This document shows, one piece after another, positions 36,695 through 46,972 of a stretch of 64,000 bases of DNA (positions within the stretch are counted from its first letter, which is position 1; each line of letters starts with the position of its first letter). This DNA is from Phycisphaerales bacterium (GTDB lineage: Bacteria; Planctomycetota; Phycisphaerae; Phycisphaerales; UBA1924). The position numbers were made by a program, and so were the translations under genes. Location: positions 1-64,000 of the forward strand of contig JALUWX010000107.1 in the NCBI GenBank assembly GCA_027019265.1, written 5' to 3'. The notes beneath the pieces are model-generated. The model did not search any database and was not told the DNA's origin. It saw only the letters and a program-made list of their open reading frames with translations.

Positions 36695-37621
36695 GTGCGC
36701 CTCGCGCGGGTCCATCAGTGGTCCAAGGGCGCGTTCGTGCTTGTGGGTCCGGCGTTTGCGCTCGCGTCGGGGACGACGATCGATCCGGTCCCCGTGCTCT
36801 GGGCGCTCCTCGCGATGTGTCTTGCGTCCTCCGGGTGTTATGTGTTCAACGACCTTGCGGATGTGGAGCGGGATCGGACACACCCGCGCAAGTGCAAACG
36901 ACCCATCGCGAGCGGGGCGATCTCGGAATCGTCTGCTCGGGTGTTCGGGATCGTCCTCCTGATCGGCGCGATCGGGGCGGCGATGATGGTCGGGGGGGTC
37001 GGACGATGGTGGGTGCTGGGGATCGCCGCGGCGTACATCGTGAATGTGATGGCGTATTCGGCGCTCCTGAAGCACATCGCGATTGTGGATGTGCTGTGTC
37101 TGTCCAACGGGTTCGTGTTGAGGGTGTTGGCCGGGTGTGCGGCGGCGATGGTGACCCCATCGACCTGGCTCCTCAACGTCACCCTCTTCCTCTCGATGTT
37201 TCTCGCGTTCGGGAAACGATTGGGTGAGCGCCGGGTGATGGGGTCGAGCGAAGCGGCGGAGGGGGCGCGCGCTGTCCAGGGGGTGTACACGGATCAGCTG
37301 CTCCGGATGATGGTGGTGGTGTCTGGTGTCGCAAGCCTTTTGACATACACGGGTTATGTACAGTCGCGGGAGCACGACATGTCCATCGTGCTCGCCCGGG
37401 GGGTCCACGGGGACTTCACGTTCAACCTGCTCTGGGTCACCGTCCTCCCGGTGATGCTCGGGCTTCTGAGGACGATCACGCTGCTGATGGCCGGGAAGTA
37501 CGACGATCCCACGGAGCTCGCGATGCGCGACCATGTGGTCCGCGCGTGCGCTGTGGTGTTCGTGATCCTGACGGGGTTGGCGGCGTGGGGGAGCGGGATC
37601 GCGGGGTCGCTCGGGGGTTGA
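36695..37621 (+). CDS. UbiA family prenyltransferase (decaprenyl-phosphate phosphoribosyltransferase-like)
   Basis: ARVHQWSKGAFVLVGPAFAL, SSGCYVFNDLADVERDRTHPRKCKRPIASG; GTG start, true start may be upstream. Confidence 0.8.
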   Translation: MRLARVHQWSKGAFVLVGPAFALASGTTIDPVPVLWALLAMCLASSGCYVFNDLADVERDRTHPRKCKRPIASGAISESSARVFGIVLLIGAIGAAMMVGGVGRWWVLGIAAAYIVNVMAYSALLKHIAIVDVLCLSNGFVLRVLAGCAAAMVTPSTWLLNVTLFLSMFLAFGKRLGERRVMGSSEAAEGARAVQGVYTDQLLRMMVVVSGVASLLTYTGYVQSREHDMSIVLARGVHGDFTFNLLWVTVLPVMLGLLRTITLLMAGKYDDPTELAMRDHVVRACAVVFVILTGLAAWGSGIAGSLGG

Positions 37622-37897
37622 ACCCCTTGGTGGATCAGGGGTTGGGCGGGATCGATCGCTCGAAAAAGCCCGTTTGACTGAATCTTTTTGGTGATGGGGG
37701 CTGTAGGAGACCCTGCAGGGATTTGTGCGCACGAGGTGCGCGACGGCGAGGTGGGTTGTCGTTCGCAACGGGGGTTGCGGTCGATATCGCTGGCTCGCCG
37801 ACCTGTTCGGCCGCACTGAGCGCGTGCGCGATGTGCGGTATCTCAACCTTGGCTTTGGGCGCGAAGCGTCCATCTGTGAACACAACGGAGTTTTTGA

Positions 37898-40800
37898 ATG
37901 GCACAGCAACGGAAAGCACGCGGACGCGCGCTCCACTCGATCGTCGGTTCGGTCGTGGGGATCGGCGCGCTCGTCGCCGCTTCATCGATGGCGATGGCGG
38001 ACGATGGCTCGAACTCGGTCACGACCCCGAACCCGGAGGAGTCGATCGACTTCGCCGCGCTCGCGGCGATGGCCGGCGGCGCGATGGGTGGGGGCGCTCA
38101 GCAGAAGCCCGACTTCAAACCCTGGAAGGATGTCTCGAAGGGGTTCGAGAAGGTGGTTTCGACGGCCGACGGCTCGTCGTTCTACGACCTGTACATCAAC
38201 AAGGAAGACAACCAGATCCTCGCGGAGCTCCCGCGCGGGTTCGAGAACCAGCGCCACTTTTTCGCGATGACCGTTGCGAGCGGTGAGGTGTTCGCGGGTC
38301 TTCAGGCCGGCGATATGTACACGCAGTGGAAGCGCGTCGGGAAGCGCCTCATGCTCGTCCAGCCCCAGATCGCGGTGCGGTCGTCGGGCGACCAGGAGTC
38401 GAAGGACTCCGTCGAGACGATCTGGACGGATCGGGTGATCCTCGATGTCCCGATCGTGACCATGGGTCCGAACCGTCAGCCCGTGATCGACATGGACGCG
38501 CTGCTCGTGAACAACGCGACCCGGTTCTTCGGGCGCAGCGCGGCCGGGCTCAACCCCGCCCTGACGGTGGTGGATTCGATCAAGGCGTTCCCGAGCAACG
38601 TGGAGATCGAGTTCAAGGGCCCCGTGGCCGGGGGAACGATGAAGAACCTCCACTACTCGATCTCGCAGATCGAGGGTTCGCGCGGGTTCAAGCCCAGGGC
38701 AGCGGATGAGCGGGTCGGGTTCTTCGTGACGAGCTACACGGATCTCGGGAAGTTCAACTGGGAGGATACGTCCCAGCGCCTCATCAACCGTTGGCACATC
38801 GAGAAGGCGGACCCGAGCTTGAAGCTCAGTCCTCCGAAGGAGCCGATCGTCTACTACGTCGAGCACACGGTCCCGATCCGGTACCGTCGCTGGGTGCGTC
38901 AGGGGATCGAGTACTGGAACGAGGCGTACCGCAACATCGGGATCGATGGCGCGATCGAGGTCCGTTACCAGGACAAAGCGACGGGCGCGCACATGGACAA
39001 GGACCCGGAGGATGTACGCCACAACTTCATCCGCTGGATCAGCAACGACGTGGCGACGGCGATCGGTCCGTCGCGCGTGAACCCGATGACGGGGGAGATC
39101 CTCGACGCGGACGTCGTCCTCACGGACGGCTGGATCCGTGTGTTCACGTACCGCTGGGAGGACCTGATGGGGAACCTGGCCGTCGAGGGGATGAGCCCCG
39201 AGACCCTGGGTTGGTACGAGCAGAACCCGCGTTGGGATCCGAGACTCCGTCTCGCGAGCCCTTCGGCGCGTGAGCGGATCATGGTCGAGCGGGCGCAGAC
39301 GCGCGGGCTCGGTCGGTTCGGCGGGATGGGTGTGAGCACGGAAGCGGCGATGCTGCTCGGTGACGACGAGTTCGACGGGCTGGGCGGGCGGACCTCGCAG
39401 GTCTCCGGGATGTGCCGGGCCGCGACGGGCAAGGCGCTCGATCTCGCGATGATGCGTATGCACCTGACCATGCTCGACTCGCTCAGCGCGTCGATGGTCG
39501 ATGACGAGCCCGAGATCAGCGACGAGATGATCGAGCTGATCAAGAAGCAGCTCGAAGAGAACCCCGAGCTCCGGAACATGATCCCGGCTGAGCACCTCGC
39601 GATGCTCGAGAAGGCGATGGCGAAGGACGAGGAGGAAGCGGAAGCTCCCGACGCGCCCGAAGCGGATGCGCCCAAGGCGGCCAAGAAGGCCGAAGAAGAC
39701 CTGATCGACGGCGCGCCCGAGTGGTTCGTCGGCCCGATGCTCGCGGAGCTCGTCGCGCACGAGGTTGGTCACACCCTCGGTCTCCGTCACAACTTCAAGG
39801 GCTCGAGCGCGTACACCCTCGAAGAGATCAACTCGTCTGAGATGAAGGGCAAGATCCCCTGGTCCACGACGGTCATGGATTACAACGGGATCAACATCAT
39901 GATGCCCGGATCCGGCGAAGAGCAGGGCGATTACTCGGTCATCGGGATCGGCCAGTACGACCAGTGGGCGATCGAGTACGGGTACGGCTCGGGTGACCTG
40001 AAGGAGGTGCTCGCGAAGAGCGAAGACCCCATGCTGATGTACGGGACGGACGAGGACACGTGGGGTCCCGATCCCCGTGCGCGTCGTTACGACCTGTCGA
40101 AGAACCCCCTGGACTACGCGAAGAACCAGATCAAGATGGCGCAGCACATCCGCTCGAACCTGCTCGACGAGTTCGTCGAGGAGGGTGATTCGTGGGCGCG
40201 TGCTCGCCGTGGGTACAACATCACGCTGAGCACCCAGATGCAAGCGCTGTCGATGATGGCGAACTGGGTCGGGTCGGCGTATGTGTCGCGGAACAAGAAG
40301 GGTGATGTCGAAGGACAGCGCCCGATCGAGATCGTCGATGCGGACACGCAGCGCGAAGCGCTCGAGTTCGTGATGGAGCACTCGTTCAACGATGAAGCGT
40401 TCGGGCTGACCCCCGAGCTGCTGGCGCACACGACCGTGGACAAGTGGTGGGACGATTACGCGAACATGCTCGCGGACCCGACCCTGAATGTGCACGATCG
40501 GATCCTGGGTGTCCAGGCCTCCGTGCTCAGCATGCTCCTGAACCCGCAGACCCTCCAGCGCCTCTACGACTACGAGATGTATGTCGAAGAGGACACGGAC
40601 GTGCTGACCCTCGCTGAGGAGATGCAAGCGATCACCGACGCGATCTGGTCCGAGTTCGACGGCGGGGTGAGCGGGAAGTACTCGGTGCGTAAACCCATGG
40701 TGTCGTCGCTCCGGAGAAACCTCCAGCGTGAGCACCTGGATCGTCTGATCGATCTGTCGATGGACAACGGCGGGTACAACGCGGCTTCGATGGCCGTCAA

Positions 40801-41029
40801 GACCCTCGCGTCCATGCACCTCCGTGACCTGGAATCGACGCTGAAGAAAGCGGAAGCGGCTCGCTCGAGTCTGGATCCGTACACGACGGCGCATGTCATG
40901 GAGATGCGGACCCGGATCAACAAGGCGCTGGACGCGGATTACATCTACAACACCGGCGACATCAGCGGGGGTGGTGGGATGACCATCATCCTCGGTCGGG
41001 ACGGCGAGATGGACCCGTCCACGAACTGA
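37898..41029 (+). CDS. zinc-dependent metalloprotease (DUF5117/DUF4953-like)
   Basis: Signal region; HEXXH motif in VAHEVGHTLGLRHNFKGSSAYT; TVMDYNGINIM downstream. Confidence 0.88.
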   Translation: MAQQRKARGRALHSIVGSVVGIGALVAASSMAMADDGSNSVTTPNPEESIDFAALAAMAGGAMGGGAQQKPDFKPWKDVSKGFEKVVSTADGSSFYDLYINKEDNQILAELPRGFENQRHFFAMTVASGEVFAGLQAGDMYTQWKRVGKRLMLVQPQIAVRSSGDQESKDSVETIWTDRVILDVPIVTMGPNRQPVIDMDALLVNNATRFFGRSAAGLNPALTVVDSIKAFPSNVEIEFKGPVAGGTMKNLHYSISQIEGSRGFKPRAADERVGFFVTSYTDLGKFNWEDTSQRLINRWHIEKADPSLKLSPPKEPIVYYVEHTVPIRYRRWVRQGIEYWNEAYRNIGIDGAIEVRYQDKATGAHMDKDPEDVRHNFIRWISNDVATAIGPSRVNPMTGEILDADVVLTDGWIRVFTYRWEDLMGNLAVEGMSPETLGWYEQNPRWDPRLRLASPSARERIMVERAQTRGLGRFGGMGVSTEAAMLLGDDEFDGLGGRTSQVSGMCRAATGKALDLAMMRMHLTMLDSLSASMVDDEPEISDEMIELIKKQLEENPELRNMIPAEHLAMLEKAMAKDEEEAEAPDAPEADAPKAAKKAEEDLIDGAPEWFVGPMLAELVAHEVGHTLGLRHNFKGSSAYTLEEINSSEMKGKIPWSTTVMDYNGINIMMPGSGEEQGDYSVIGIGQYDQWAIEYGYGSGDLKEVLAKSEDPMLMYGTDEDTWGPDPRARRYDLSKNPLDYAKNQIKMAQHIRSNLLDEFVEEGDSWARARRGYNITLSTQMQALSMMANWVGSAYVSRNKKGDVEGQRPIEIVDADTQREALEFVMEHSFNDEAFGLTPELLAHTTVDKWWDDYANMLADPTLNVHDRILGVQASVLSMLLNPQTLQRLYDYEMYVEEDTDVLTLAEEMQAITDAIWSEFDGGVSGKYSVRKPMVSSLRRNLQREHLDRLIDLSMDNGGYNAASMAVKTLASMHLRDLESTLKKAEAARSSLDPYTTAHVMEMRTRINKALDADYIYNTGDISGGGGMTIILGRDGEMDPSTN

Positions 41030-41072
41030 TCCGGTTTCACTGATATCAAGGTTGAGTGTTTCCGCACTCGGT

Positions 41073-41106
41073 GGGCGGTCCCGTTTGGGGCCGCCCGTCT
41101 TTTTGG
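41073..41106 (+). terminator. intrinsic terminator
   Basis: GGGCGGTCCC-GTTT-GGGGCCGCCC followed by GTCTTTTTGG. Confidence 0.85.
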
Positions 41107-41175
41107 ACGATCAAAGTGGCGTGCCCGGCGTAGGGTACATGCCCGCCCGCTGTCCGCGGGTCTTTGGAGCCCCGG

Positions 41176-43743
41176 ATGTCGGAACGGAGCGGTTATCGAG
41201 ACCGCGTCAAGCTCGGTGTGGTCTGGATGGTGCTGTCTTCGCTTGTCGCGAAGGGCGGGACGTTCGCGGCGCAGATCGTGCTCGGATGGATCCTGCTCCC
41301 GGACGACTTCGGGGTGTTCTCGATCGCGCTGAGCGTGACCTCGTTCGTGCAGATTATCCGGGACGGGGGGATGCGCAAGATCCTCGTCCAGAAGGGGGAG
41401 CGGAGGTACGCGGGGCTCATCCGCCCGGTGTTCTGGATCGCGGCGCTGTGCAACACGGGCGCGGCGCTGGTGATCGCACTGCTCGCGTATCCGATGGCGG
41501 CGCTGTACGGGGAACCGATCCTCGCGCCGATGATGCTCGTGATGGCGCTGGGTCCGTTGGTCGGGACGGCGGAGACGATCCATCGCGCCTCGTTGTCGGT
41601 CCGGATGAAGTACCGGGAGCTCGCGGTTGTGAACGCGGTGAACGGGCTCGCGCGGAGCGCCAGTCTGATTGTGTTCGCGTTGATGGGTTTCGGCGCGATG
41701 AGCTTCGCGTGGCCGGCGCTGGTCGCGGCGATCGCGGGGTGGATCGCCGGGGTGTGGTACAACGGTTCTCTGGGGGTATGGGGATCGCTGCGTTTGCGTT
41801 TGTGGGGGACGTTGCTGAGGACGACGTGGTGGATGATGCTCGGGTCGGGCGGGCTCACGGTGATCCGGCTCGGGCCGTACGCGATCCTGGGTCTGATCGT
41901 GTCCACGGCGACCCTGGGGGAGTTCTACTTTGCGTTCCAGCTGATCCTGCAGTTCGAGATTGTGGTGGCGCTGAATCTTCAATCGGTGCTGCTCCCGACC
42001 CTGAGCGCGATCAAGGACACGGGCGCGCGTCATCAGTCGGCCGTGATCCGCGCGGTGCGCTCGCTGACGGCGTTGAGCTCGATCGCCGGGATGGGGATCG
42101 GGGTGATCGCGCCGGATCTGATGCGCTTCGTGTGGGGGGATCGCTGGCTCGGCGCGGTCATCGCGGTCCAGATCATGGCGATGGTCTTCCCCCTCCGGAT
42201 GGTCCAGAGCGTGATCGAGCCCGCGTTGATGTCGAGGGGGCGCTGGGTGTCGTGGGCGAAGCTCATGTGGATCTACGCCGGGATCATCGTGGTGGCTTCG
42301 GTACTCGGGGGGCGGATGTCGTCGAGCGCGGGCGGACTCGCGTTGTCGATCGGGATCGGGTATTTGATCTCGACCTTCGTGGTCGGAGCGATGTCGTGGC
42401 GCACCCTGGGGTTCGATCGTGATCGGGGCGGGTTGTTCTCGAACATGGCGCCGTCGTGGGTCGTGGTGTCGGGTGTGTATCTGCTGGTGCTCCTCGGACG
42501 CGCGGCGATGGGGATCAACGGGGACGCGGACCGGGTCGTGCTCGGGATCCGGATGATCGGGGTCGGGCTGGTCTACGGAGCGATGTCGCTGATCACCCTC
42601 CGTGTGCTCTCGCCCGGGGTGCTCGTGGATCTCAGCGAAGCGCTCCCGGGTCGGGTCTCGGGGGTCGTGCTGCGCGTCTTCGGGCTCGGGGATCACGGGA
42701 AGGAGCGCGGCCGCTTCCGGGCGCGGCTGATCCGGATGGGCTCGCGTTTCACCTGGTGGATCGCGCTGCTCGGGCTGATCGTGTGGTGGTCGTGCTGGGC
42801 GCTCCGCGCGGACGTGTGGTGGTGCGATGTCGTCATGAGCTTGGGCGCACCTGTCGTGGTTGTGCTGGGCGCGCTGAGCGTCATCGGCGCGTGCGGGGTC
42901 GATCGGGTCCGGAAGCTCGTCGTGCTGGCGCTCGCTTCGGGTTCGCTCCTCGTGCTCGCGCAGGGGCGGCGTGTGTTCCCGGAGACCCGCGCGATCGAGG
43001 AGGATTCGGGGTCCTTGCGCGTCCTGACGATGAACATCGGGCTCGACAACAGCGACGTTGATGGGGTGGTGTCGATGATCGTCGAGGAGGACGCGGACAT
43101 CGTGGTGTGCGCTGAGCCGTACTGGAAGATCTTCGAGAGTGTGGTGCGGGACCAGGGGGGGGACATCACCACGGCGCTGGGGTACACACACCGTGTGTAT
43201 CGCCGGCGGGAGGCGCTCGTGAAGACACCGATCCTCGTGATGTCCCGCTGGGCTTTGACCCCGATCGAGGGGATGAGCGATGAGGGCGGGCTCGCGATGG
43301 TGGTCGAGCGCCCGGAGGAACTCGGGGGCGCGTTCGTGCTGCTCGCGGCGCACCCGGCGTCGCCGAGGAACGGGGAGCGGTGGGGCGCGGGGAATACGGA
43401 GATCGAGATCCTGTGCTCGTCGTATCTCCAGCATGCACAACATCTTGCACACCTCCCGGTCCTGGTCGCGGGGGATATGAACTGTGGGGGGATGAGTCTC
43501 CGGGACGGGATGCTGCGCCATCGGTTGGGGGTGTCGAGATCGAAGCCGATTCTGACTTTGGGGGGGACATTTCCGTCTGAAGTGTCGATAGTCGGGGTGG
43601 CGATCGACGATGTGTGGCACGACGCGGCTTGGGCCGTGCGGCGATGGAGCCGGGTGCCCGTGCCGGGATCGGATCATGTGGGTGTTTCGGTCGAGCTCGG
43701 GCTCGACGGAGCGCGCGAGCAATCAGAGGCGGAAGGTCCATGA
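41176..43743 (+). CDS. Wzx-like flippase fused to membrane EEP (endonuclease/exonuclease/phosphatase) domain
   Basis: N-half flippase MSERSGYRDRVKLGVVWMVLSSLVAKGGTFAAQIVLGWILLPDDFGVFSIAL; C-half TM helices then LRVLTMNIGLDNSDVDGVVSMIVEEDADIVVCAE...VLVAGDMNCGGMS...GSDHVGVSVEL. Confidence 0.85.
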   Translation: MSERSGYRDRVKLGVVWMVLSSLVAKGGTFAAQIVLGWILLPDDFGVFSIALSVTSFVQIIRDGGMRKILVQKGERRYAGLIRPVFWIAALCNTGAALVIALLAYPMAALYGEPILAPMMLVMALGPLVGTAETIHRASLSVRMKYRELAVVNAVNGLARSASLIVFALMGFGAMSFAWPALVAAIAGWIAGVWYNGSLGVWGSLRLRLWGTLLRTTWWMMLGSGGLTVIRLGPYAILGLIVSTATLGEFYFAFQLILQFEIVVALNLQSVLLPTLSAIKDTGARHQSAVIRAVRSLTALSSIAGMGIGVIAPDLMRFVWGDRWLGAVIAVQIMAMVFPLRMVQSVIEPALMSRGRWVSWAKLMWIYAGIIVVASVLGGRMSSSAGGLALSIGIGYLISTFVVGAMSWRTLGFDRDRGGLFSNMAPSWVVVSGVYLLVLLGRAAMGINGDADRVVLGIRMIGVGLVYGAMSLITLRVLSPGVLVDLSEALPGRVSGVVLRVFGLGDHGKERGRFRARLIRMGSRFTWWIALLGLIVWWSCWALRADVWWCDVVMSLGAPVVVVLGALSVIGACGVDRVRKLVVLALASGSLLVLAQGRRVFPETRAIEEDSGSLRVLTMNIGLDNSDVDGVVSMIVEEDADIVVCAEPYWKIFESVVRDQGGDITTALGYTHRVYRRREALVKTPILVMSRWALTPIEGMSDEGGLAMVVERPEELGGAFVLLAAHPASPRNGERWGAGNTEIEILCSSYLQHAQHLAHLPVLVAGDMNCGGMSLRDGMLRHRLGVSRSKPILTLGGTFPSEVSIVGVAIDDVWHDAAWAVRRWSRVPVPGSDHVGVSVELGLDGAREQSEAEGP

Positions 43744-45158
43744 CAGCGGCGTTCTCGACATTATCGGTCCTGCTCCTCGGTGTGCTGATGCTCGTGGCGC
43801 TCGTGCGGACCCGTTGGGCGATCGTGCTGGTGTTTGCGTATTCGGGGATCGAGCAGCTGATCGAATCGTTCTCGGCGTTCTTCGCGAGCAAGTCGTCGCT
43901 GATCAATATCGCCGTCGGGATGGTCTCGCTGCTCACGGTGGGACGGCTTCTGATCGTGGGTGAGCGTCCGTTCCGGGGCGCGGTCAACGGGATCTCGATC
44001 CTGGTCTTCATCCTGTACGCGTTCGCGGTCTTCGGTGTGTTGTACTCGATGATGCCCGAGGCCGGGAAGCATTTCGTGAAGACCGGATTCCCGTATTACA
44101 TGCTGTACCTGGTGCTCGTCCCCTCGATGATCACCCGGACATCGATACTCAACGAGGTCGCTATCCCGATGCTGGTCGTCGGGTGCGCCGTGATGCTCGC
44201 GATCCTGATCAGCCCGCGCACGATCTTCTGGGGTTCGCGCATGTTTATCGACCTGAGCTACTCGCGCGCCGGTTCCGACGCCGTCGGGAACCCCCTCGCG
44301 ATCGGGGAGCTCGGGGGGACCGTGGTCATTTTCGCGGCGTTGATGTCCGCGCGTCGGGCCGGGTCCCTGATCGCGGTCTTCCGGACGGGCGCGGTAGCGC
44401 TAGGGCTGGTGGTCTGCTTCTTCGCGGCGGTGCGTGGACAGCTCATGTTCTCGATCTTCTTCGCCGTCCTCTTCTTCCCCCTCGCGAACCACGTGAAGAA
44501 CGTGAAGCAGTTCATGATCCGCTCTGCTTCAGCGGGCGCGGCGCTTGTGGTGCTCTTCGGGGTGTACAAGATATTCCTCTCCGGGAGCGCCTCGGTGACC
44601 CGGTTCTCGTCCGAGGGTCTCTCGGAGGGGATCAGTTCACGTATGTACTTCCTCACCGAATCGCTCAAGGCGTACACCTCGAACCCGACAAACTTTCTCC
44701 AGGGGCTGGGCACAGGATCGTTCAACACCGTGGTGCGCCACGGGGGCGATGGGTATCTCTGGCCTCACAACCTTTTCATTGATGTGCTCATGCACCAGGG
44801 CATGATCGGGTTCTCGATCATGACCGTGATCTTCCTGCTGTGCGCCCGTTCCGCTTGGGTGCTCTTCCAGCGCGCCCGTCACGGTCAGGTGGATCGGAAC
44901 TCCGTCGCGATCGCGCTGGCGCTGTGCGGGTACGTGACGATGATCTCGATGAAGCAGGGCACGTTCATGCTCTACCCCCTCCCCTTCTACATGTTCCTCG
45001 TGCTCGCGAAGATGCACAAGCTCTCCGACGCGGAGCTCGCGGAAGCGGCGCTGCACGAATCGTGGTCCGAACCCGAGAACGGGTGGAACGAGGACTACGG
45101 CGATCCGGGATACGACGACCAGGGCTACAGCGATGAGGGCTACGCCGCCCACGCTTGA
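43740..45158 (+). CDS. O-antigen ligase/polymerase family protein
   Basis: Multi-TM; RMYFLTESLKAYTSNPTNFLQGLGTGSFNTVVRHGGDGYLWPHNLFIDVLMHQGMIGF; ATGA overlap with the upstream stop. Confidence 0.85.
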   Translation: MTAAFSTLSVLLLGVLMLVALVRTRWAIVLVFAYSGIEQLIESFSAFFASKSSLINIAVGMVSLLTVGRLLIVGERPFRGAVNGISILVFILYAFAVFGVLYSMMPEAGKHFVKTGFPYYMLYLVLVPSMITRTSILNEVAIPMLVVGCAVMLAILISPRTIFWGSRMFIDLSYSRAGSDAVGNPLAIGELGGTVVIFAALMSARRAGSLIAVFRTGAVALGLVVCFFAAVRGQLMFSIFFAVLFFPLANHVKNVKQFMIRSASAGAALVVLFGVYKIFLSGSASVTRFSSEGLSEGISSRMYFLTESLKAYTSNPTNFLQGLGTGSFNTVVRHGGDGYLWPHNLFIDVLMHQGMIGFSIMTVIFLLCARSAWVLFQRARHGQVDRNSVAIALALCGYVTMISMKQGTFMLYPLPFYMFLVLAKMHKLSDAELAEAALHESWSEPENGWNEDYGDPGYDDQGYSDEGYAAHA

Positions 45159-45182
45159 GCCCGGACATCGGGACGGATCTGA

Positions 45183-45764
45183 TCAACCCTGGGTCTGGAC
45201 GGGCTCGCAGAACTTCCCGACCTGCGGGGTCTGGCTGAGCATCTCCTCGTGGATCTGCTTCTGCTCTTCGTTCTCGAAGCGATCACGGAGCTTCTTGGCT
45301 GGGACCCCGGCGTGGATCTCGTAGGGGGGGACGTCCTTGGTGACGACCGCGCCGGCGGCGATGATCGACCCCCGGCCGATCGTGACCCCGGACATGATGG
45401 TGGCGCCAGCGCCGATCCAGACGTCCCGTTCGAGGGTGGTCTTGCGCTTCTCGGGTCGTCCCGAGAAGATCATGGGGACCCCGGGCTCGTCGAATCGGTG
45501 GTCGTCGCCGACGATGAGGACGCGCGGGCCGAGCATGACGTACGCGCCGATCTCGACCTTGGGGCAGATGACGCAGCCCTTCCCGACGAACGAGTACTCG
45601 TGCGCGATGAGGTCCTTGGAGACAAGCTTGAGATCGTTGGAGTAGAACGTCGGGTGGGCGTTTTTCAGCCCGTAGCGGAGCCGACGGACGGCCATCGATC
45701 CGTGGCGGAGCTTGAGGTAGAGCCAGGTCTGGTTCCGTGCGATGGATTTGAGCTTTCCGATCAT
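45183..45764 (-). CDS. LbH (hexapeptide) acyltransferase
   Basis: LERDVWIGAGATIMSGVTIGRGSIIAAGAVVTKDVPPYEIHAGVPAKKLRDRF. Confidence 0.88.
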   Translation of the reverse strand: MIGKLKSIARNQTWLYLKLRHGSMAVRRLRYGLKNAHPTFYSNDLKLVSKDLIAHEYSFVGKGCVICPKVEIGAYVMLGPRVLIVGDDHRFDEPGVPMIFSGRPEKRKTTLERDVWIGAGATIMSGVTIGRGSIIAAGAVVTKDVPPYEIHAGVPAKKLRDRFENEEQKQIHEEMLSQTPQVGKFCEPVQTQG

Positions 45765-46972
45765 GGGTCGCTCCGTGTGGATCCGAGCGCGGTGGGGAAT
45801 CCGAGGTCGTCGGGCTCGTTCCCGTGGACGGCCGCGTCGATGAGCTCGCGCTCGGTGATTGGGTTGTAGTACTTCTCGATCATCGACCGGGCGGCGTTGG
45901 TTCTTTCGTCGATATCGGTCGTGGGCTTGATCCATCGCTCGATGGTGTGCGCGAGGTCGTCGGTGTCCCCGGCTTTATAGAAGTCCCCCGAGATTCCTTT
46001 CACGATCGCTTCGTATTCGGGCATCTGCGCGTCGAGGTCGTCGTTGGTGATGACGGGTGTGCCGTATGCGAGGGAGTGCATCGCGGTGAGCCCGACGGGG
46101 CCTGGCATGACGGTGACGTGGGCGCTCATGATCATGCGCGCCAGTTCCCGTTCGTCGTAGACCGCGCTGGTGAAGACGCAGTGGAGGTTGAGTCTCTGCG
46201 CGAGGGCTTCGAGCTCGGGTTTGTGTTCGCCGTCGCCGACGATGAGGATGTTGACCTTGGTCCCGTTGGCTTCGATCTTCGAAGCGGCTTCGAGGAGCAT
46301 GTCCAAGCGCTTGTGTTTGTTGAGGCGCGTGACGTTGATGATGACAGGGATGTCCTCCCGGCCCGGGAAGAGCTCGGCGCGTTTGGAGGAGACGTCTTCG
46401 TTGCTGATCGTGGCGCGGACGGTGTCCTGGGACTTGGTGTCGAGGGAGTTGTAGATGACGTGGATAAACGAGGGCTTGAAGCCCATGTGGTTCACACCGA
46501 TGGTCTTCGCGCGGTGCCCGTACACGAGGAGCGCGTTCCCGAGTTTGTAGAGCGCGTTGCGGATCCGGCGCTGGTTTCCCCGTTCGACCTTGAGCCACCC
46601 ATGCGCCCAGAAGAGGACGCGCTTTCCTGTGAGTCTCCCGAGGATGGCCGCGATCCAGGTGGTGGGCCATTTCGGGTTCCCGAGGAGGATGAGGGCTTTG
46701 TACTTCGGGGAGAGCGCCATGCGGATCGCGCCGGGCTGGAGGAAGAAGGGGCCGACGAATCGGCCTTTGACCTTGTGGAAGCGATCGTCGGGGAAGGCCG
46801 TGGTGAGCTTGATCCCGGAGTTGTGGTTGTCGGTGTCCCCGAAGAACTCGTAGCGGAAGTCGCCCTCCTCGATGAGTTCGAGGTTGATGGGTTCGCGGTA
46901 GTGCGCGAAGTAGTGGTAGAGCACGGCGACGCGCCCGTTCTTGAGCTGAGCTTGGCGCTTCTGGTCATCCAT
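45761..46972 (-). CDS. glycosyltransferase family 4
   Basis: VAVLYHYFAHYREPINLELI, VTRLNKHKRLDMLLEAASKI, MPGPVGLTAMHSLAYGTPVITND. Confidence 0.85.
   Translation of the reverse strand: MDDQKRQAQLKNGRVAVLYHYFAHYREPINLELIEEGDFRYEFFGDTDNHNSGIKLTTAFPDDRFHKVKGRFVGPFFLQPGAIRMALSPKYKALILLGNPKWPTTWIAAILGRLTGKRVLFWAHGWLKVERGNQRRIRNALYKLGNALLVYGHRAKTIGVNHMGFKPSFIHVIYNSLDTKSQDTVRATISNEDVSSKRAELFPGREDIPVIINVTRLNKHKRLDMLLEAASKIEANGTKVNILIVGDGEHKPELEALAQRLNLHCVFTSAVYDERELARMIMSAHVTVMPGPVGLTAMHSLAYGTPVITNDDLDAQMPEYEAIVKGISGDFYKAGDTDDLAHTIERWIKPTTDIDERTNAARSMIEKYYNPITERELIDAAVHGNEPDDLGFPTALGSTRSDP

Noticed and set aside
37982-40894. 970-aa minus-strand ORF opposite the metalloprotease
   Set aside because: Antisense artefact; the sense frame has HEXXH and a signal region.
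40945-43722. 925-aa minus-strand ORF opposite the flippase-EEP gene
   Set aside because: Arg/His/Pro-rich antisense translation; no recognisable domain.
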